From positions 62,001 through 126,000 of the forward strand of contig JACPIU010000026.1 in NCBI GenBank assembly GCA_016187935.1: DNA of 64,000 nt, in the 5' to 3' direction. Numbering within the stretch: position 1 is the first letter of the stretch; each line of letters opens with the position of its first letter. The position numbers and the translations under genes were made by a program. The DNA comes from Bdellovibrio sp. Lineage in GTDB: Bacteria > Bdellovibrionota > Bacteriovoracia > Bacteriovoracales > Bacteriovoracaceae. Below are positions 34,334 through 45,000 of the stretch, one piece after another. The notes beneath the pieces are model-generated. The model was given only the letters and a program-made list of their open reading frames with translations. It was not told where the DNA came from and searched no databases.

Positions 34334-35374
34334 TCAAAGAGGTGAATAGATTTTTTTATAAAACTCAAGCGCAATCAACTTAACAGCTGCCGCGATTGGA
34401 ATTGATACAATCATACCAACAAAGCCAAAAAATTGAGAGCCCAATATTACCGAGATAACGACTACGATTGGATGCAAATCAACGATCTTGGAGATCATGA
34501 CCGGAAAAACAATTGCGATATCGATTATATTGGCGATGAGATACAGCATGAGTACTCCACCAAAACTAGAACCCAAGCCGTTATCAAAATATACAATAAT
34601 CAATGCAGGAATCGCACCTAAAATAGGACCAATATAGGGTACTACGTTTGTGATACCGGCCAAAATACCCAACAATACCCAGAATCTAACTCCCAAGATG
34701 AGCAAGCCTATCGTAATTATCCCCCCGACGATACTCGCCTCAACAAATTTTGCAAAAATATAGTCCCCTATTTTAGTATTGAGTTCATGAAGGATGTGAT
34801 AAAAGCGTTCAAAAATACTATTTGGTGTTATCTTAAGTAATAGTCTTGTAAAAGACGTTGAGTCTTTCATCAAAAAAAATAAAAAAAGTGGAACAAGAAA
34901 CGCCCATTCCAGTGTATTGGCCAAAAAAGATGGTAAGTTCCACAATAGCTTTGCAGAAAAAGATTTAATCTTGGCCATTGTATCCTGGAAATAAATATCT
35001 TCGATAGTAATAGCAAATTTATTCTGAACAAGAAGTTTGATTTCAAAAAATTTTGACTGAATCAAGCCTTCTAGCTTTGGCAGATAATACTGCACTCTCT
35101 CTATTTCCGATCGCAGGGAAGGCAAGAGGTAAAAGAGTGGAATAAGCGCGACTACCGTAAAAACAATGAGCAAAAATACAATGGCAACATTTCGATTATG
35201 AAAAATTCTGGTGAAAAAAGGTAGCAGGGGAGCAGCCATTAAATAACATACATAAGAGAGGCTCAATGGAATGGAAATTCTTGGTAGTAAAGTCAATCCC
35301 AGCAAGCACAAGCTTAAAATTGACGCAAAATAAGCGAATCTGAAAATTTCCTTATTTTTGGCAATAGAACTCAT
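34334..35374 (-). CDS. AI-2E family transporter-like membrane protein
   Basis: 346 residues from the ATG at 35374, which starts one base after the stop of the upstream gene (TAACATG); a TTG at 35401 is also in frame. Seven to eight membrane helices. The family signature region ITNVVPYIGPILGAIPALIIVY lies near residue 245, and the C-terminal block has LHPIVVVISVILGSQFFGFVGMIVSIPIAA. Members of this group (PerM/YhhT/TqsA) export small signals or act as Na+/H+ antiporters; the substrate here is unknown. Confidence 0.88.
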   Translation of the reverse strand: MSSIAKNKEIFRFAYFASILSLCLLGLTLLPRISIPLSLSYVCYLMAAPLLPFFTRIFHNRNVAIVFLLIVFTVVALIPLFYLLPSLRSEIERVQYYLPKLEGLIQSKFFEIKLLVQNKFAITIEDIYFQDTMAKIKSFSAKLLWNLPSFLANTLEWAFLVPLFLFFLMKDSTSFTRLLLKITPNSIFERFYHILHELNTKIGDYIFAKFVEASIVGGIITIGLLILGVRFWVLLGILAGITNVVPYIGPILGAIPALIIVYFDNGLGSSFGGVLMLYLIANIIDIAIVFPVMISKIVDLHPIVVVISVILGSQFFGFVGMIVSIPIAAAVKLIALEFYKKIYSPL

Positions 35375-35375
35375 G

Positions 35376-35990
35376 TTATTTGTTTGATTCTCTATCTTCA
35401 AGTTTTGATTTTAGGAATCTCACCTCTTGAGTAAGGAAAGAAAGACGATTTGCAATGATCATGGAAACTGACTGCAAAAGCCGTGCGGCTACGACTGGAT
35501 ATTGTAAAATCAAATCATCCAAATCAGGCTTAAAGATACCAAATAATATGCAATCATCTTTTGCTGTCGCCGTTGCATTGCGAATAGCATTTTCCTGCAA
35601 AAGTGCCAATTCGCCGAAAAAATCATATCTTTCGAGATTCAACGAATATCGCCCCTTTGCAATATTTTCATCTATATCAAATTTATTATCATCGATTGAA
35701 ATTTCAACTTGACCTGAGAAAATAAGATAAAATCCTATTCCGACATCACCTTGCTGAAATATTAATTCCCCACGCCTAAAATTCCTCTCATTTAAATATT
35801 TTGAGAGAATAAACAATTCTCCATCCGAAAAATTCTTAAGTACTTTTATTTTTCTGAGAAACCGTGGAATAGAATCTTGCTTACTAAAATTTAGTGGGCC
35901 GGCTTGCCAAAAATATTTAAGCAACGATAGATCAATTTTTTTCTCGCGCGCATCAGCATTCTGATTCTGACGATCTTTTTCATAAGTCAT
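35376..35990 (-). CDS. Cyclic-nucleotide-binding-domain protein
   Basis: 204 residues, soluble. Residues about 45-165 form a CRP-type nucleotide-binding beta-roll: IPRFLRKIKVLKNFSDGELFILSKYL, RGELIFQQGDVGIGFYLIFSGQVEISI, and the phosphate-binding cassette region YDFFGELALLQENAIRNATATA. The cassette (FGELALL....RNATA) is close to consensus (FGE.aLL...pR.AtV), with Asn-Ala in place of the Ala after Arg. No DNA-binding helix-turn-helix is seen, so it is not a classical CRP regulator. It overlaps the upstream gene by four bases. Confidence 0.85.
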   Translation of the reverse strand: MTYEKDRQNQNADAREKKIDLSLLKYFWQAGPLNFSKQDSIPRFLRKIKVLKNFSDGELFILSKYLNERNFRRGELIFQQGDVGIGFYLIFSGQVEISIDDNKFDIDENIAKGRYSLNLERYDFFGELALLQENAIRNATATAKDDCILFGIFKPDLDDLILQYPVVAARLLQSVSMIIANRLSFLTQEVRFLKSKLEDRESNK

Positions 35991-36643
35991 ATGTCTATTA
36001 TGCCTATATTCCTTAAATTTACCCAGCCCATTTTATATGCCGGATAAACAATCAATCCCCACCCTTCATCTGCATTTTTTAGTAAAATTTTATAACCACT
36101 AGGAAGCTTGCCCATATCTTTAAAAATACCACTCGGGCCCTCATGCAACGTTAACTCTTCGAGCGCTATACCCATTTGATATTGTGAATCAACAACTGAT
36201 TTGAAGGCCAAAGGCAGATATGCGCATAATAACATTATCAATAATAAAGAATAATTTCTTATCATCCTTCGCCAGAAAAATATTAGCACCAATAGGGAAA
36301 GGGCCAAACAGAACAACAATACTGACGGGAATGAGATTTCTCTATAAAAGTAAAACAGTTGATTAAATAGGTCACTATCAATGCCTCCGATTTGCTGGCC
36401 TATTTTCTCTTTCACGTGACTTAGATTATTTCTCAGAATCTCATTGTTTAATCCGTAAGCTTTGGCCATTTCAAAATTGTATCGCGCTGGGCCATACATC
36501 TCAAGCTTGGCCTGTCCTGTTCCAAGATTCAGATGGAAAACATCCCGGGGAATTGAATCTTTCATTTCGAGTAATTTATTAATGAAGAATTGATAATTTC
36601 CTTGAAGGTAGTCTTGCTCTAATGACTTTAATGGACTGATCAT
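35987..36643 (-). CDS. BatE-like membrane protein with TPR and SH3-like regions
   Basis: 218 residues. The N-terminal part resembles tetratricopeptide repeats (DYLQGNYQFFINKLLEMKDS; FHLNLGTGQAKLEMYGPARYNFEMAKAYG). Two membrane helices follow (PSVLLFCLALSLLVLIFF and LLLIMLLCAYLPLAF). The C-terminal 70 residues look like a periplasmic bacterial SH3 domain (ELTLHEGPSGIFKDMGKLPSGYKILL, GWGLIVYPAYKMGWV). This layout is like BatE proteins of aerotolerance operons, but no other bat genes are present. First gene of the bamD operon. Confidence 0.65.
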   Translation of the reverse strand: MISPLKSLEQDYLQGNYQFFINKLLEMKDSIPRDVFHLNLGTGQAKLEMYGPARYNFEMAKAYGLNNEILRNNLSHVKEKIGQQIGGIDSDLFNQLFYFYREISFPSVLLFCLALSLLVLIFFWRRMIRNYSLLLIMLLCAYLPLAFKSVVDSQYQMGIALEELTLHEGPSGIFKDMGKLPSGYKILLKNADEGWGLIVYPAYKMGWVNLRNIGIIDI

Positions 36644-36758
36644 GCTAACATCTTTATCAGGTTTTCTAAATTATCCATGTCTTTTAGAATTATTCAAGTT
36701 ATCTGACCATTATTTTTTATAGATTGCTACCAAATAGATAACTTGTTTTGGGCGTTAT

Positions 36759-37790
36759 ATGTACTTAATTAGAAATGTAGACCCAAGCGATCTGAATGAT
36801 CTCTATGAACTTAGTGGACTAGTCACCTTTATCAATTTGCCAAGAGATATTGATCTGATCAAAAAGAAGATTGCGAGTTCTGTACGAACTTTCAAGCGAG
36901 CCGATAAAGATAAATCAAAAAACAATTATATTTTTGTCCTTGAAGATACCGAAAATAAAAAGGTCATCGGTGTTTCAATGATTCATGGACAGCACGGAAC
37001 AGATGAAGAGCCTCACTATTATTTGACAGTCGGACAGGAAGAAAAGTTTAGCGAAACAATTAATACAGGTTTCATTCATGGCACCTTAAAATTGGATTAT
37101 GAATGTAATGGTTACACTGAAATTGGGGGCCTGGTGCTTCATCCTGATTATCGCAGCAATGTCGCTAAACTTGGCAAGCAAATTTCTTTTGTGCGTTTCC
37201 TCTATATAGGAATGCATCCTAATCAGTTTACATCTCTTATACACTCAGAACTTATGCCCCCTTTTGACAAGGATGGAAACAGCCCTCTATGGGAGGCAAT
37301 TGGCAGGAAATTCATGAATGTTGACTATCATGAAGCCGATGTATTAAGTCGTCAGAACAAAGAATTCATTCTTAGTCTTTTTCCATCTGAGATTATTTAT
37401 ACTTCACTGCTACCAATTGAGGCCCGAGATGCTATTGGAAAAGTTGGCGACGATACCAAGCCTGTGAAAAAGATGTTGGAATCAATCGGATTTAAATACA
37501 CTAAAGAAGTAGATCCTTTCGATGGAGGACCTCACTATCGTGCGCCTAAAAATGAAATCAAACCCATTCGTGAAATGTTTGCATTTAAAATTCTTGCCGA
37601 AGCCATTTGCACAGCAAATGAAGCTCATACATTTCTGATCACTCTTCCGAGTGATCCAGGAAAATTCAAAGCCATGAAAGTAGAGGGAAAGCTTGAAGAG
37701 AATGTCAGGAAAAATCTTATCCTGACATCAGAATATGGTCACATTATCGATGAATTTGGAGAATTTATCGGTAATGGTATTCATCTTTAG
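36759..37790 (+). CDS. astA: Arginine N-succinyltransferase
   Basis: 343 residues, the family length. AstA features: MYLIRNVDPSDLNDLYELS at the start, IGVSMIHGQHGTDEEPHYYL, YTEIGGLVLHPDYRSN, LGKQISFVRFLYIGMHP, and the GPHYRAPKNEIKPI block with the conserved His. It transfers succinyl from succinyl-CoA to the alpha-amino group of arginine, first step of the AST pathway for arginine degradation. astD follows 11 bases later; astB, astC and astE are not in the window. Confidence 0.92.
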   Translation: MYLIRNVDPSDLNDLYELSGLVTFINLPRDIDLIKKKIASSVRTFKRADKDKSKNNYIFVLEDTENKKVIGVSMIHGQHGTDEEPHYYLTVGQEEKFSETINTGFIHGTLKLDYECNGYTEIGGLVLHPDYRSNVAKLGKQISFVRFLYIGMHPNQFTSLIHSELMPPFDKDGNSPLWEAIGRKFMNVDYHEADVLSRQNKEFILSLFPSEIIYTSLLPIEARDAIGKVGDDTKPVKKMLESIGFKYTKEVDPFDGGPHYRAPKNEIKPIREMFAFKILAEAICTANEAHTFLITLPSDPGKFKAMKVEGKLEENVRKNLILTSEYGHIIDEFGEFIGNGIHL

Positions 37791-37801
37791 GAAAAACAAA
37801 T

Positions 37802-39319
37802 ATGAAATATCAACTTAAAGGCAATTATTACCAAGGAAAATTTCATAACCCCCATTCCCATGAAAAATCACCAGATCGCACCATCTCCAAATCTTGTCCC
37901 GCTGATCTAGAATCAAACCTTTGGGAACTCCACATCCGCTATGAAGTTATAGATAAGATTGTAGCAAGTGCAGTCGACGGTCAATATCGCTGGCGCAAAA
38001 CATCAATAGATGAGAGAGTCAATGCCTTAAGACGATTCAAAGAGTGTGTGCTGGTTAAGTCAGACGCTCTCTCTGAAGCAATTGCACTTGAAACAGGGAA
38101 ACCATTGTGGGAAGCCAAGACCGAGGTCCTTGCACTCGTAAATAAAGTCGATATTGTTATCAGCTATAGTCTTCCGCGCATTCTGCCAAAGCACTTTAAT
38201 GATATTTCACCCGGAACCCATGGGCATATTTATTATCGTCCAATTGGCCCATGCTTAATTATTGGCCCGTTTAATTTTCCCTGCAACATTGCCAACAATC
38301 AGATTGCAAACGCCCTCATTGCAGGTAACAGTATTATTTTTAAACCATCTGAAAAAACATGCTATAGTGGGCAACTTCTCATTGAGTGTTATCATGAAGC
38401 TGGGTTTCCATCAGGAGTTATTAACCTTGCTCAAGGTGATGGTGAGTTGGCCAGAAGAATACTTAAAGAGAAGGCAGTAAAAGGAATTTTCTTCACTGGA
38501 AGTCTCGAAGTTGGGAAAAAGATTCTAAACAATACATCTCATGATCTTTCGAAACTGGTTTCCCTAGAATTGGGTGGGAAAAATAATAGTATTCTGTGCC
38601 AAGATGCTAATCTTGATTTAGCTCTGCGAGAATTAATTAAGTCCTGCTTTCTCACCTGTGGTCAGCGTTGTATTTCAACAGCTATTGTTCCTATACATCG
38701 TACTCACTATGAGGAATTTATAGAAAAGTTTCATCGTGTGGCCAAAACTATTATCATTGATCATCCAATAATTCATGATCTTGAGCCCTTTATGGGACCA
38801 CTCGTTGATCAGCAATCCCTGGACAATTATCTCTTATACATGGGTATGGCAAAACGAGAAGGTATTGAGGAAATTATGCGTGGCAAGCACCTTGAGAGAA
38901 AACATAGTGGATATTATGTGAGTCCTTCAATTCATCTTGCTAAGTCTTTTAACAAAAACTCCCATTTCCTCACCAATGAAATATTCGGACCTAATTGTAC
39001 CTTTATCCCTTTTGATGAAATAGAGGAAGCAATTCAAATTTCAAATAGCACAGAGTTTGGTCTGGCCGCTTCAGTCTTTTCGAGTGATATTAATAATTAT
39101 CATAAATGCTTAGAAGATATTGATGCCGGTCAAATAAATTTCAATCGTTCCACCATTGGCGCTAATCCACAATTGCCTTTTGGCGGTATAAAGAACTCAG
39201 GAAATTATCGGCCGGCAGGAATCACTACGATTGATTCCTGCATCTTTCAATTGGCCAGCCTTGAGTCACATGATCTACAAGATTTAAAGGAGGAGGCCAT
39301 TAAGGGTGTTTCTTTCTAA
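37802..39319 (+). CDS. astD: Succinylglutamate-semialdehyde dehydrogenase
   Basis: 505 residues. Aldehyde dehydrogenase features: GPCLIIGPFNFPCNIANNQI (NAD-binding), FKPSEKTCYSGQLL, FFTGSLEVGKKI, catalytic Glu in LVSLELGGKNNSI, and catalytic Cys in CFLTCGQRCIS. The pattern (FNFP..., GGKN, CGQRC) is that of the AstD group rather than betaine or succinate semialdehyde enzymes, and the neighbour astA supports it. It oxidises succinylglutamate semialdehyde to succinylglutamate. Its stop overlaps the end of a convergent gene by four bases. Confidence 0.9.
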   Translation: MKYQLKGNYYQGKFHNPHSHEKSPDRTISKSCPADLESNLWELHIRYEVIDKIVASAVDGQYRWRKTSIDERVNALRRFKECVLVKSDALSEAIALETGKPLWEAKTEVLALVNKVDIVISYSLPRILPKHFNDISPGTHGHIYYRPIGPCLIIGPFNFPCNIANNQIANALIAGNSIIFKPSEKTCYSGQLLIECYHEAGFPSGVINLAQGDGELARRILKEKAVKGIFFTGSLEVGKKILNNTSHDLSKLVSLELGGKNNSILCQDANLDLALRELIKSCFLTCGQRCISTAIVPIHRTHYEEFIEKFHRVAKTIIIDHPIIHDLEPFMGPLVDQQSLDNYLLYMGMAKREGIEEIMRGKHLERKHSGYYVSPSIHLAKSFNKNSHFLTNEIFGPNCTFIPFDEIEEAIQISNSTEFGLAASVFSSDINNYHKCLEDIDAGQINFNRSTIGANPQLPFGGIKNSGNYRPAGITTIDSCIFQLASLESHDLQDLKEEAIKGVSF

Positions 39320-39747
39320 TATTGCTTTTTATTAATCAATATACCAAGATTGCTAGATTTTTTTAAATCATCCTTATTCGCTTTTGAGAAATCTACATCC
39401 AATCCTGCGGCTTTCTGATAGAGACCCAATATCTCCTTTTCCTTTAAAATTCTCTGTCCTTTTTCTAATTTTCTCTTGAGATCCAAGATGAAAACTACAC
39501 CTTTTTTAATTTCATTATCAGATGGTTGTTCAGTATGGTTTTCACCTTGAGAAGGTTTATCCTCTATTGATTTCTCTTTCTGATCGGTGGTAGTACAAAT
39601 CACCTCGCTTGTTTCAACATCTACTCGTTCAACCAGATATTCTGTTAATGGTCGATTATTCGCACCATAAAAAATCGTGCTTAATTCCTGAATTTCATCA
39701 GGCGTTAGCAATCGCATTACGTTTCTCAATAAATTCGTTGTTGACAT
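39316..39747 (-). CDS. Protein of unknown function
   Basis: 143 residues, soluble and charged. N-terminus NLLRNVMRLLTPDEIQELSTIFYG looks like a short helical region; the middle (residues 55-85) is low-complexity with many Glu, Lys, Asp and Gln; the C-terminus VVFILDLKRKLEKGQRILKEKEILGLYQKA is helical. No family recognised. It ends convergently against astD with a four-base overlap. Confidence 0.6.
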   Translation of the reverse strand: MSTTNLLRNVMRLLTPDEIQELSTIFYGANNRPLTEYLVERVDVETSEVICTTTDQKEKSIEDKPSQGENHTEQPSDNEIKKGVVFILDLKRKLEKGQRILKEKEILGLYQKAAGLDVDFSKANKDDLKKSSNLGILINKKQY

Positions 39748-39926
39748 AATTCCTCAAATTTCTTGTCGGTACTCTTGAGCAAAGTATTTAGCTTAAATAT
39801 CAATCTCCCTAATTTCAATTAGTTAACTTTACTAAAGAGCTACCATGTCTCCAATATTATCAAGTATTTACCCTGGACATTCCTATCATTTAATTTTATA
39901 AATTTACAAACATATCAGCAATCTGT

Positions 39927-40001
39927 TGGGGCGTGGCGCAGTGGTAGCGCAGTAGACTGTTAATCTATTGGTCGTGGGTTCGAGTCCCACCGCCCCAGCC
40001 A
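39927..40001 (+). tRNA. tRNA-Asn (GTT anticodon)
   Basis: 75 bases: acceptor TGGGGCG/CGCCCCA, D-stem GCGC/GCGC, anticodon stem TAGA/TCTA with loop CTGTTAA (anticodon GTT), T-loop GTTCGAGTC, encoded CCA. About 180 bases without a gene lie upstream; no attachment-site repeat or integrase was seen nearby. Confidence 0.96.
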
Positions 40002-40015
40002 TCATCCTGGAATTA

Positions 40016-41446
40016 ATGAAACTAGTTCTTCCGACTGGTCCTTTTGTAAGCATTCAGAATGAATTTGCTAAAAAATTTAATCTTTTGCATGAAATGGTCT
40101 GTGCTGAGATCATGCAACCTGAATTAAGCGTTTTGTGCCGACAGGAATTTATTGCCACTCTGCAAATGTTGCTTAATACGTGTGAGGCAAAGGAATATTC
40201 TACTGCAAACTACTATTGGCATACAAAAATAGATGATCTGTTAAGTGTTTACTTTCTCCATTTAGAACTACTCTCAGATGATGCTGATGATGGGAGTAAT
40301 GCTGATAATGGTTTAAGCGCAAAAGATGAGCTATATGAATTTTGGATGAATTGTGAGTTAGCAGGGCCATTTCAAGAGAAAATTAAAACTCTACCTTTAC
40401 TCGATTCTTCTGAATTCGTTCTGGCTTTATTTGAACAAAATCTTTTGGGATTTTTCTATGTACAGCTTTCTCGAACTCCCAATGTGATTGATTCTTTGAT
40501 TTATCCAATCACTATGGAAATAGGTGATTCTCGCAAACAAATTTACCTGCTTTCTCGCAATCAACTTGTTTCCTTCGATATACCTACTGAAACATTTCCA
40601 GTTGTAGTGATTAAAGATTTTTTACCAACGTTAAATAAAGTCTCTTACCTAGACAAAGGAAGATGGTATTCTGCAGAAGTTTCCCCAAGTCGCTTTCGCA
40701 ATAGCGATGTTGCTCCTATAAAAATACTTCATCAAGGCCAGCTAAACGATGCTCAATATACCGAAGTCATCACTCAAATCAACAATGCTTTAACACTTAT
40801 ACGGGGAACTGAAGAAAATATTTTTAGTTTTATCTGTGTATTTACTTCTTTCATCTGTATCACATCAGAACTTGCTGATACCTCCGCTACTTTTGATGCC
40901 GCTCCAGGAATCTCTTTTTTATGCTTAGAAAAAAGCAACGTAATAGCTAACGCAACAAGAATAATGCAAAGTAATGCTCTTCATTTTCTCAATGCCACAT
41001 TAGTGCTCAATGATTTTGTGATTGATGACAGTGAAAAAGTTTATTTTGACCTTGAATTAAATTGCCCTTGCTCTATTTTAGATGTCTTGCGTAATATTCA
41101 GATATCTTATTGGCCGCTTATTTTTCTTCTAAAAAAATTTGATCTAATGTCACCTTCAGAAGTTGCAGATGTTGGAATCGAAAAATTGCTAATACTTATC
41201 CTGGAATACAACTTTATGACTCTGGTCTATGAGGACTATCTTGAACATGCTTTTCAAACGTTTAAAATAACTCGAGATGGAAAAGATTTTTGCGAACAAT
41301 TTATTAGGAGTGTAAAGACATTGAACTCCAAAATGTTGTCTTTTGATGAACATTTGAAAAATAAATTTTCCGAAGATTATCTGAAACTGCAACAGAAATT
41401 AAAAAACTGGCAGGGCATTAAGAATCAACATTCTCTCAATCATTAA
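40016..41446 (+). CDS. Protein of unknown function, possibly a divergent relative of HExxH peptide-modification proteins
   Basis: 476 residues from the ATG at 40016; the frame also runs back through tRNA-Asn and that part is not coding. No signal peptide. Residues about 250-345 recall the HEXXH-motif family linked to peptide modification: a helix ITQINNALTLIRGTEENIF, SATFDAAPGISFLCLEKSN, then ATRIMQSNALHFLNATLVLNDF where HExxH would fall. Only the second His (His323) is kept; the first His-Glu pair is Ser-Asn. The match is by eye and weak. Neighbours (tRNA, B12 genes) give no hint of function. Confidence 0.6.
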   Translation: MKLVLPTGPFVSIQNEFAKKFNLLHEMVCAEIMQPELSVLCRQEFIATLQMLLNTCEAKEYSTANYYWHTKIDDLLSVYFLHLELLSDDADDGSNADNGLSAKDELYEFWMNCELAGPFQEKIKTLPLLDSSEFVLALFEQNLLGFFYVQLSRTPNVIDSLIYPITMEIGDSRKQIYLLSRNQLVSFDIPTETFPVVVIKDFLPTLNKVSYLDKGRWYSAEVSPSRFRNSDVAPIKILHQGQLNDAQYTEVITQINNALTLIRGTEENIFSFICVFTSFICITSELADTSATFDAAPGISFLCLEKSNVIANATRIMQSNALHFLNATLVLNDFVIDDSEKVYFDLELNCPCSILDVLRNIQISYWPLIFLLKKFDLMSPSEVADVGIEKLLILILEYNFMTLVYEDYLEHAFQTFKITRDGKDFCEQFIRSVKTLNSKMLSFDEHLKNKFSEDYLKLQQKLKNWQGIKNQHSLNH

Positions 41447-41452
41447 CAAGAG

Positions 41453-42013
41453 TCACGGCCAGGTAATTTCATTGGTTTTCATTTTTAAATTTAAACAGCG
41501 GGATAAAATAAATAAATAATCTGATAATCTGTTAAAATATTCTATTGAAAATGCGATTTTCCAATCAGGTGTTAATTCAAAGCAACGAATAACATCTCTC
41601 TCGCCGCGACGTGCAACAGTTCTGGCCAAATGAGCATAAGCTGCAGTGATATGACCTCCTGCCAAAATAAAAGAAGAAAGTGGTGAAACCTCTGCAGCCA
41701 TTTGATCAATCCATCCCTCTATCTGTTTCACATCCTCCGCTGCTAATGGCCCAATTTTCAACTTGGCGCGCTTATCAGGAGGAGAGGCCAAATATGAACT
41801 CACGATAAAAAGATTTCTCTGAATAGATTGCAATTGTGTAACACATTCGGCGCATATGCTTGATGCATTCAGATATGAAAGCAAAACACCAATGATTGCA
41901 GAAAGTTCATCTACCGTTCCGTACGCATATAAAATTTCCGAAGATTTTGATATCCGTTGGCCACCAAACAATGTAGTTAATCCTTGATCACCAGTTTTAG
42001 TATAAATCTTCAT
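41453..42013 (-). CDS. pduO: Cob(I)alamin adenosyltransferase, PduO/MMAB type
   Basis: 186 residues with AAGGGG before the start. Diagnostic motifs are TKTGDQGLTTLFGGQRISK (ATP site, residues 5-23), YGTVDELSAIIGVLLS, and RTVARRGERDVI with the conserved Arg residues near 140. It makes adenosylcobalamin from cob(I)alamin and ATP. It lies 21 bases after the adenosylcobalamin-dependent mutase gene, so it probably supplies and loads that enzyme's cofactor. Confidence 0.93.
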   Translation of the reverse strand: MKIYTKTGDQGLTTLFGGQRISKSSEILYAYGTVDELSAIIGVLLSYLNASSICAECVTQLQSIQRNLFIVSSYLASPPDKRAKLKIGPLAAEDVKQIEGWIDQMAAEVSPLSSFILAGGHITAAYAHLARTVARRGERDVIRCFELTPDWKIAFSIEYFNRLSDYLFILSRCLNLKMKTNEITWP

Positions 42014-42034
42014 TAGGACCCCTTGATGTTGGTA

Positions 42035-45000
42035 TTACATATTCCGTCTATAACTACCACCAACACTATAGAGTACTTCGGTAATTTGACCAAGTGAGCA
42101 GTAGTTTACGGTTGTGAGCATCTCTTCAAATATATTGCCGCCGTTTAATGCAACCTCTCTAAGTTTTGCCAATGCATTTTTTGCTTTATCTTCGTTTTTG
42201 TTATGGAATTTTTTCAGTCGATCGATTTGATCATTTTTTTCCTGATCTGTGCAACGACTTAATTGAATCGGAGTATCGAAATGCTCATTTGCTCTTGTTG
42301 CCAAATATGTATTAACACCAACGATAGGAAATTCTCCTGAATCCTTTTGCATTTCATAAAATAACGATTCTTCTTGAATTTTACTGCGCTGATACATGGC
42401 CTCCATGGCACCGAGGACTCCGCCTCTAGCAGAAATACGCTCAAATTCACTCAAAATTGCCTCTTCAACGAGTTGGCAAAGTTCGTTAAAAATATATGAA
42501 CCTTGCAATGGATTGTCCGTTTTATTAAAACCAAATTCTTTATTTATGATAAGCTGAATAGCGATAGCACGTCTCACCGATTCCTCGGTCGGAGTTGTTA
42601 TAGCTTCATCATAAGCATTTGTATGCAAAGAATTACAATTATCACTCAAAGCAAGAAAGGCCTGCAACGTGGTCCGAATATCATTGAAATTAATTTCCTG
42701 AGCGTGCAGTGAACGTCCAGATGTCTGAATATGGTATTTCAATTTCTGCGATTTATCATTCGCACCATAACGATCTCTCAGTGCTATGGCCCAAATTTTT
42801 CGAGCGACAGAACCGATGACAGTGTACTCTGGATCAAGGCCATTGCTAAAAAAGAACGATAGATTTTCCGCAAAATCATCAATCTTCATCCCGCGCGATA
42901 AGTAATATTCAACATATGTAAATCCATTGGCCAAGGTAAAAGCAACTTGAGAAATGGGATTAGCACCTGCCTCAGCAATATGATACCCGCTAATAGAAAC
43001 TGTATAGTAGTTGCGAATTTTATTTTTACAAAAATACTCTTGCACATCACCCATCATTTTTAATGCAAAATCTAAAGAGAAAATACATGTATTTTGTGCT
43101 TGGTCTTCCTTTAAAATATCTGCTTGAACTGTTCCTCTAACTTGTCGCATGATCTCCAAGCGTTTTTCTGTATTCCAAAAATCATGATCGGTAAGTTTAT
43201 TTTTAATTGCAACATTGAAGAACATTGCAAGAATGATTGCAGCAGGTCCATTAATCGTCATTGACACTGATGTTTGTGGAGCTGTCAAATCAAACCCACG
43301 ATAAAGATCATCCATATCATCAAGCGTTGCGATCGAAACACCTGCCTCTCCAATCTTTCCAAAAATATCCAATCTTGTATCAGGGTCCTGTCCATACAAA
43401 GTCACAGAATCGAAAGCAGTCGACAATCTTTTTGCTTGATCATTCTTGGATAAAAAATGAAAGCGTTTATTCGTACGTATAGGTCCGCCCTCACCCGCAA
43501 ACATTCTTTTTGCATCTTCATCCGTGCGCTTAAAAGGATAAATTCCTGCGGAGTAAGGAAAATGTCCTGGTAAATTAGATTCCCGCAGAAACTGAACAAT
43601 CTGTGCCTTGCTGGAAATTGTAGGAATTGCAACTTTAGAAATATTGAGACCAGATAATGAGGTATACTTGGATTGAACTTTTATCTCTTTGCCACGCACG
43701 CTATATAAAAATTCACCACTTTTAAGTTTCTCAGTATTTTCCTCGTAACATTTAATTTGTTTAAATATTTCGGAGTCAATCTTAGCGCAAAGTAATTTGC
43801 AGTATTTTTCAACTTCCTTGCTTTTTGTCAACTCAACAGCACGTTCGCATGCTTCGAAATCTGCAATCAAAGAGACGATTTCTTTTGTCTTATTATTATA
43901 GTCTCGCACTGCTTGAACAACATCCCATAAATAATTAACCCGCTCATGACGAATAATTGGCGCAACAGATGTCGAAGCCTTAGATTTTTTTAGCCCCTTT
44001 ACAGTCGAATTATCAAGCCCTAAGCCAAGGATTAAATCACAAAAAAGTGCGTTAACACCATCATCATTAAAACGAGACGCTACAGTGCCATAGATGGGAA
44101 GTTCTTCATCGCGAACAAAACCCTTTCCTGTGCCAAGCAAATTTTTATTACGACGATATTGCTTCCGGACATCTCTTAAGGCATCTTCAGAGCGAGGTCT
44201 CTCGTACTTATTTATAACAATATAATCAGCCGCATCTAACATTTCAATTTTCTCCAACTGCGATGGTGCGCCAAACTCTGGTGTCATCACATAAACACTT
44301 TGAGTGGCCACTTTGGTAATGGCATCGCTTGCTTGACCTATTCCTGAACTCTCAACAATGATGAGATCAAAATCTAATGCCTTCAAATATGAAATTACTT
44401 GTTTAATCTGCGGGCTCAACTCATCGCTTGACTGCCTTGTTGCCAATGATCGTACAAACAAATTTTTGTTCGATACACTACTAAGTCTTATTCTATCTCC
44501 AAGTAGGGCCCCCCCAGTTTTCTTTCTTGTCGGGTCTACGGAGATCAAAGCAATTTTCATCTGAGGATAGTAGAGATGAAATCTAGAAATTAATTCATCA
44601 ATTAAGCTAGATTTTCCAGCGCCTCCAGTTCCTGTTAAACCAAGCACTTGAATATTTTTCTCCTCGACATGAAATTGTAAGGCTCCCTTTGCTTCTATAT
44701 AAGAAATTGCTTTGCCTAAGAGCATATGATCCATCGTGCTTAAAAAAGAATGACAAGAATAACTCTCGATTGTTGAATAATCAGATTGCGAAATCATGTC
44801 TTTAACAATTCCATCAAGGCCCAGGGACACACCATCCGCAGGAGTATAAATTTTTGTAATTCCAATTTCATGTAAATATCGAACTTCATCAGTCGTAATC
44901 ACTCCACCGCCACCACCAAAAATCCGAATATTCTTGCCACCATTGTCATTAAGACATTTTCGCAAAAATGAAAAATATTGAATGTGTCCACCTTGATATG

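Noticed and set aside
39927-40001. tRNA-Asn as an integration site of a mobile element
   Set aside because: No repeat of the tRNA 3' end, integrase or phage gene was found nearby; the next genes are ordinary chromosomal ones.
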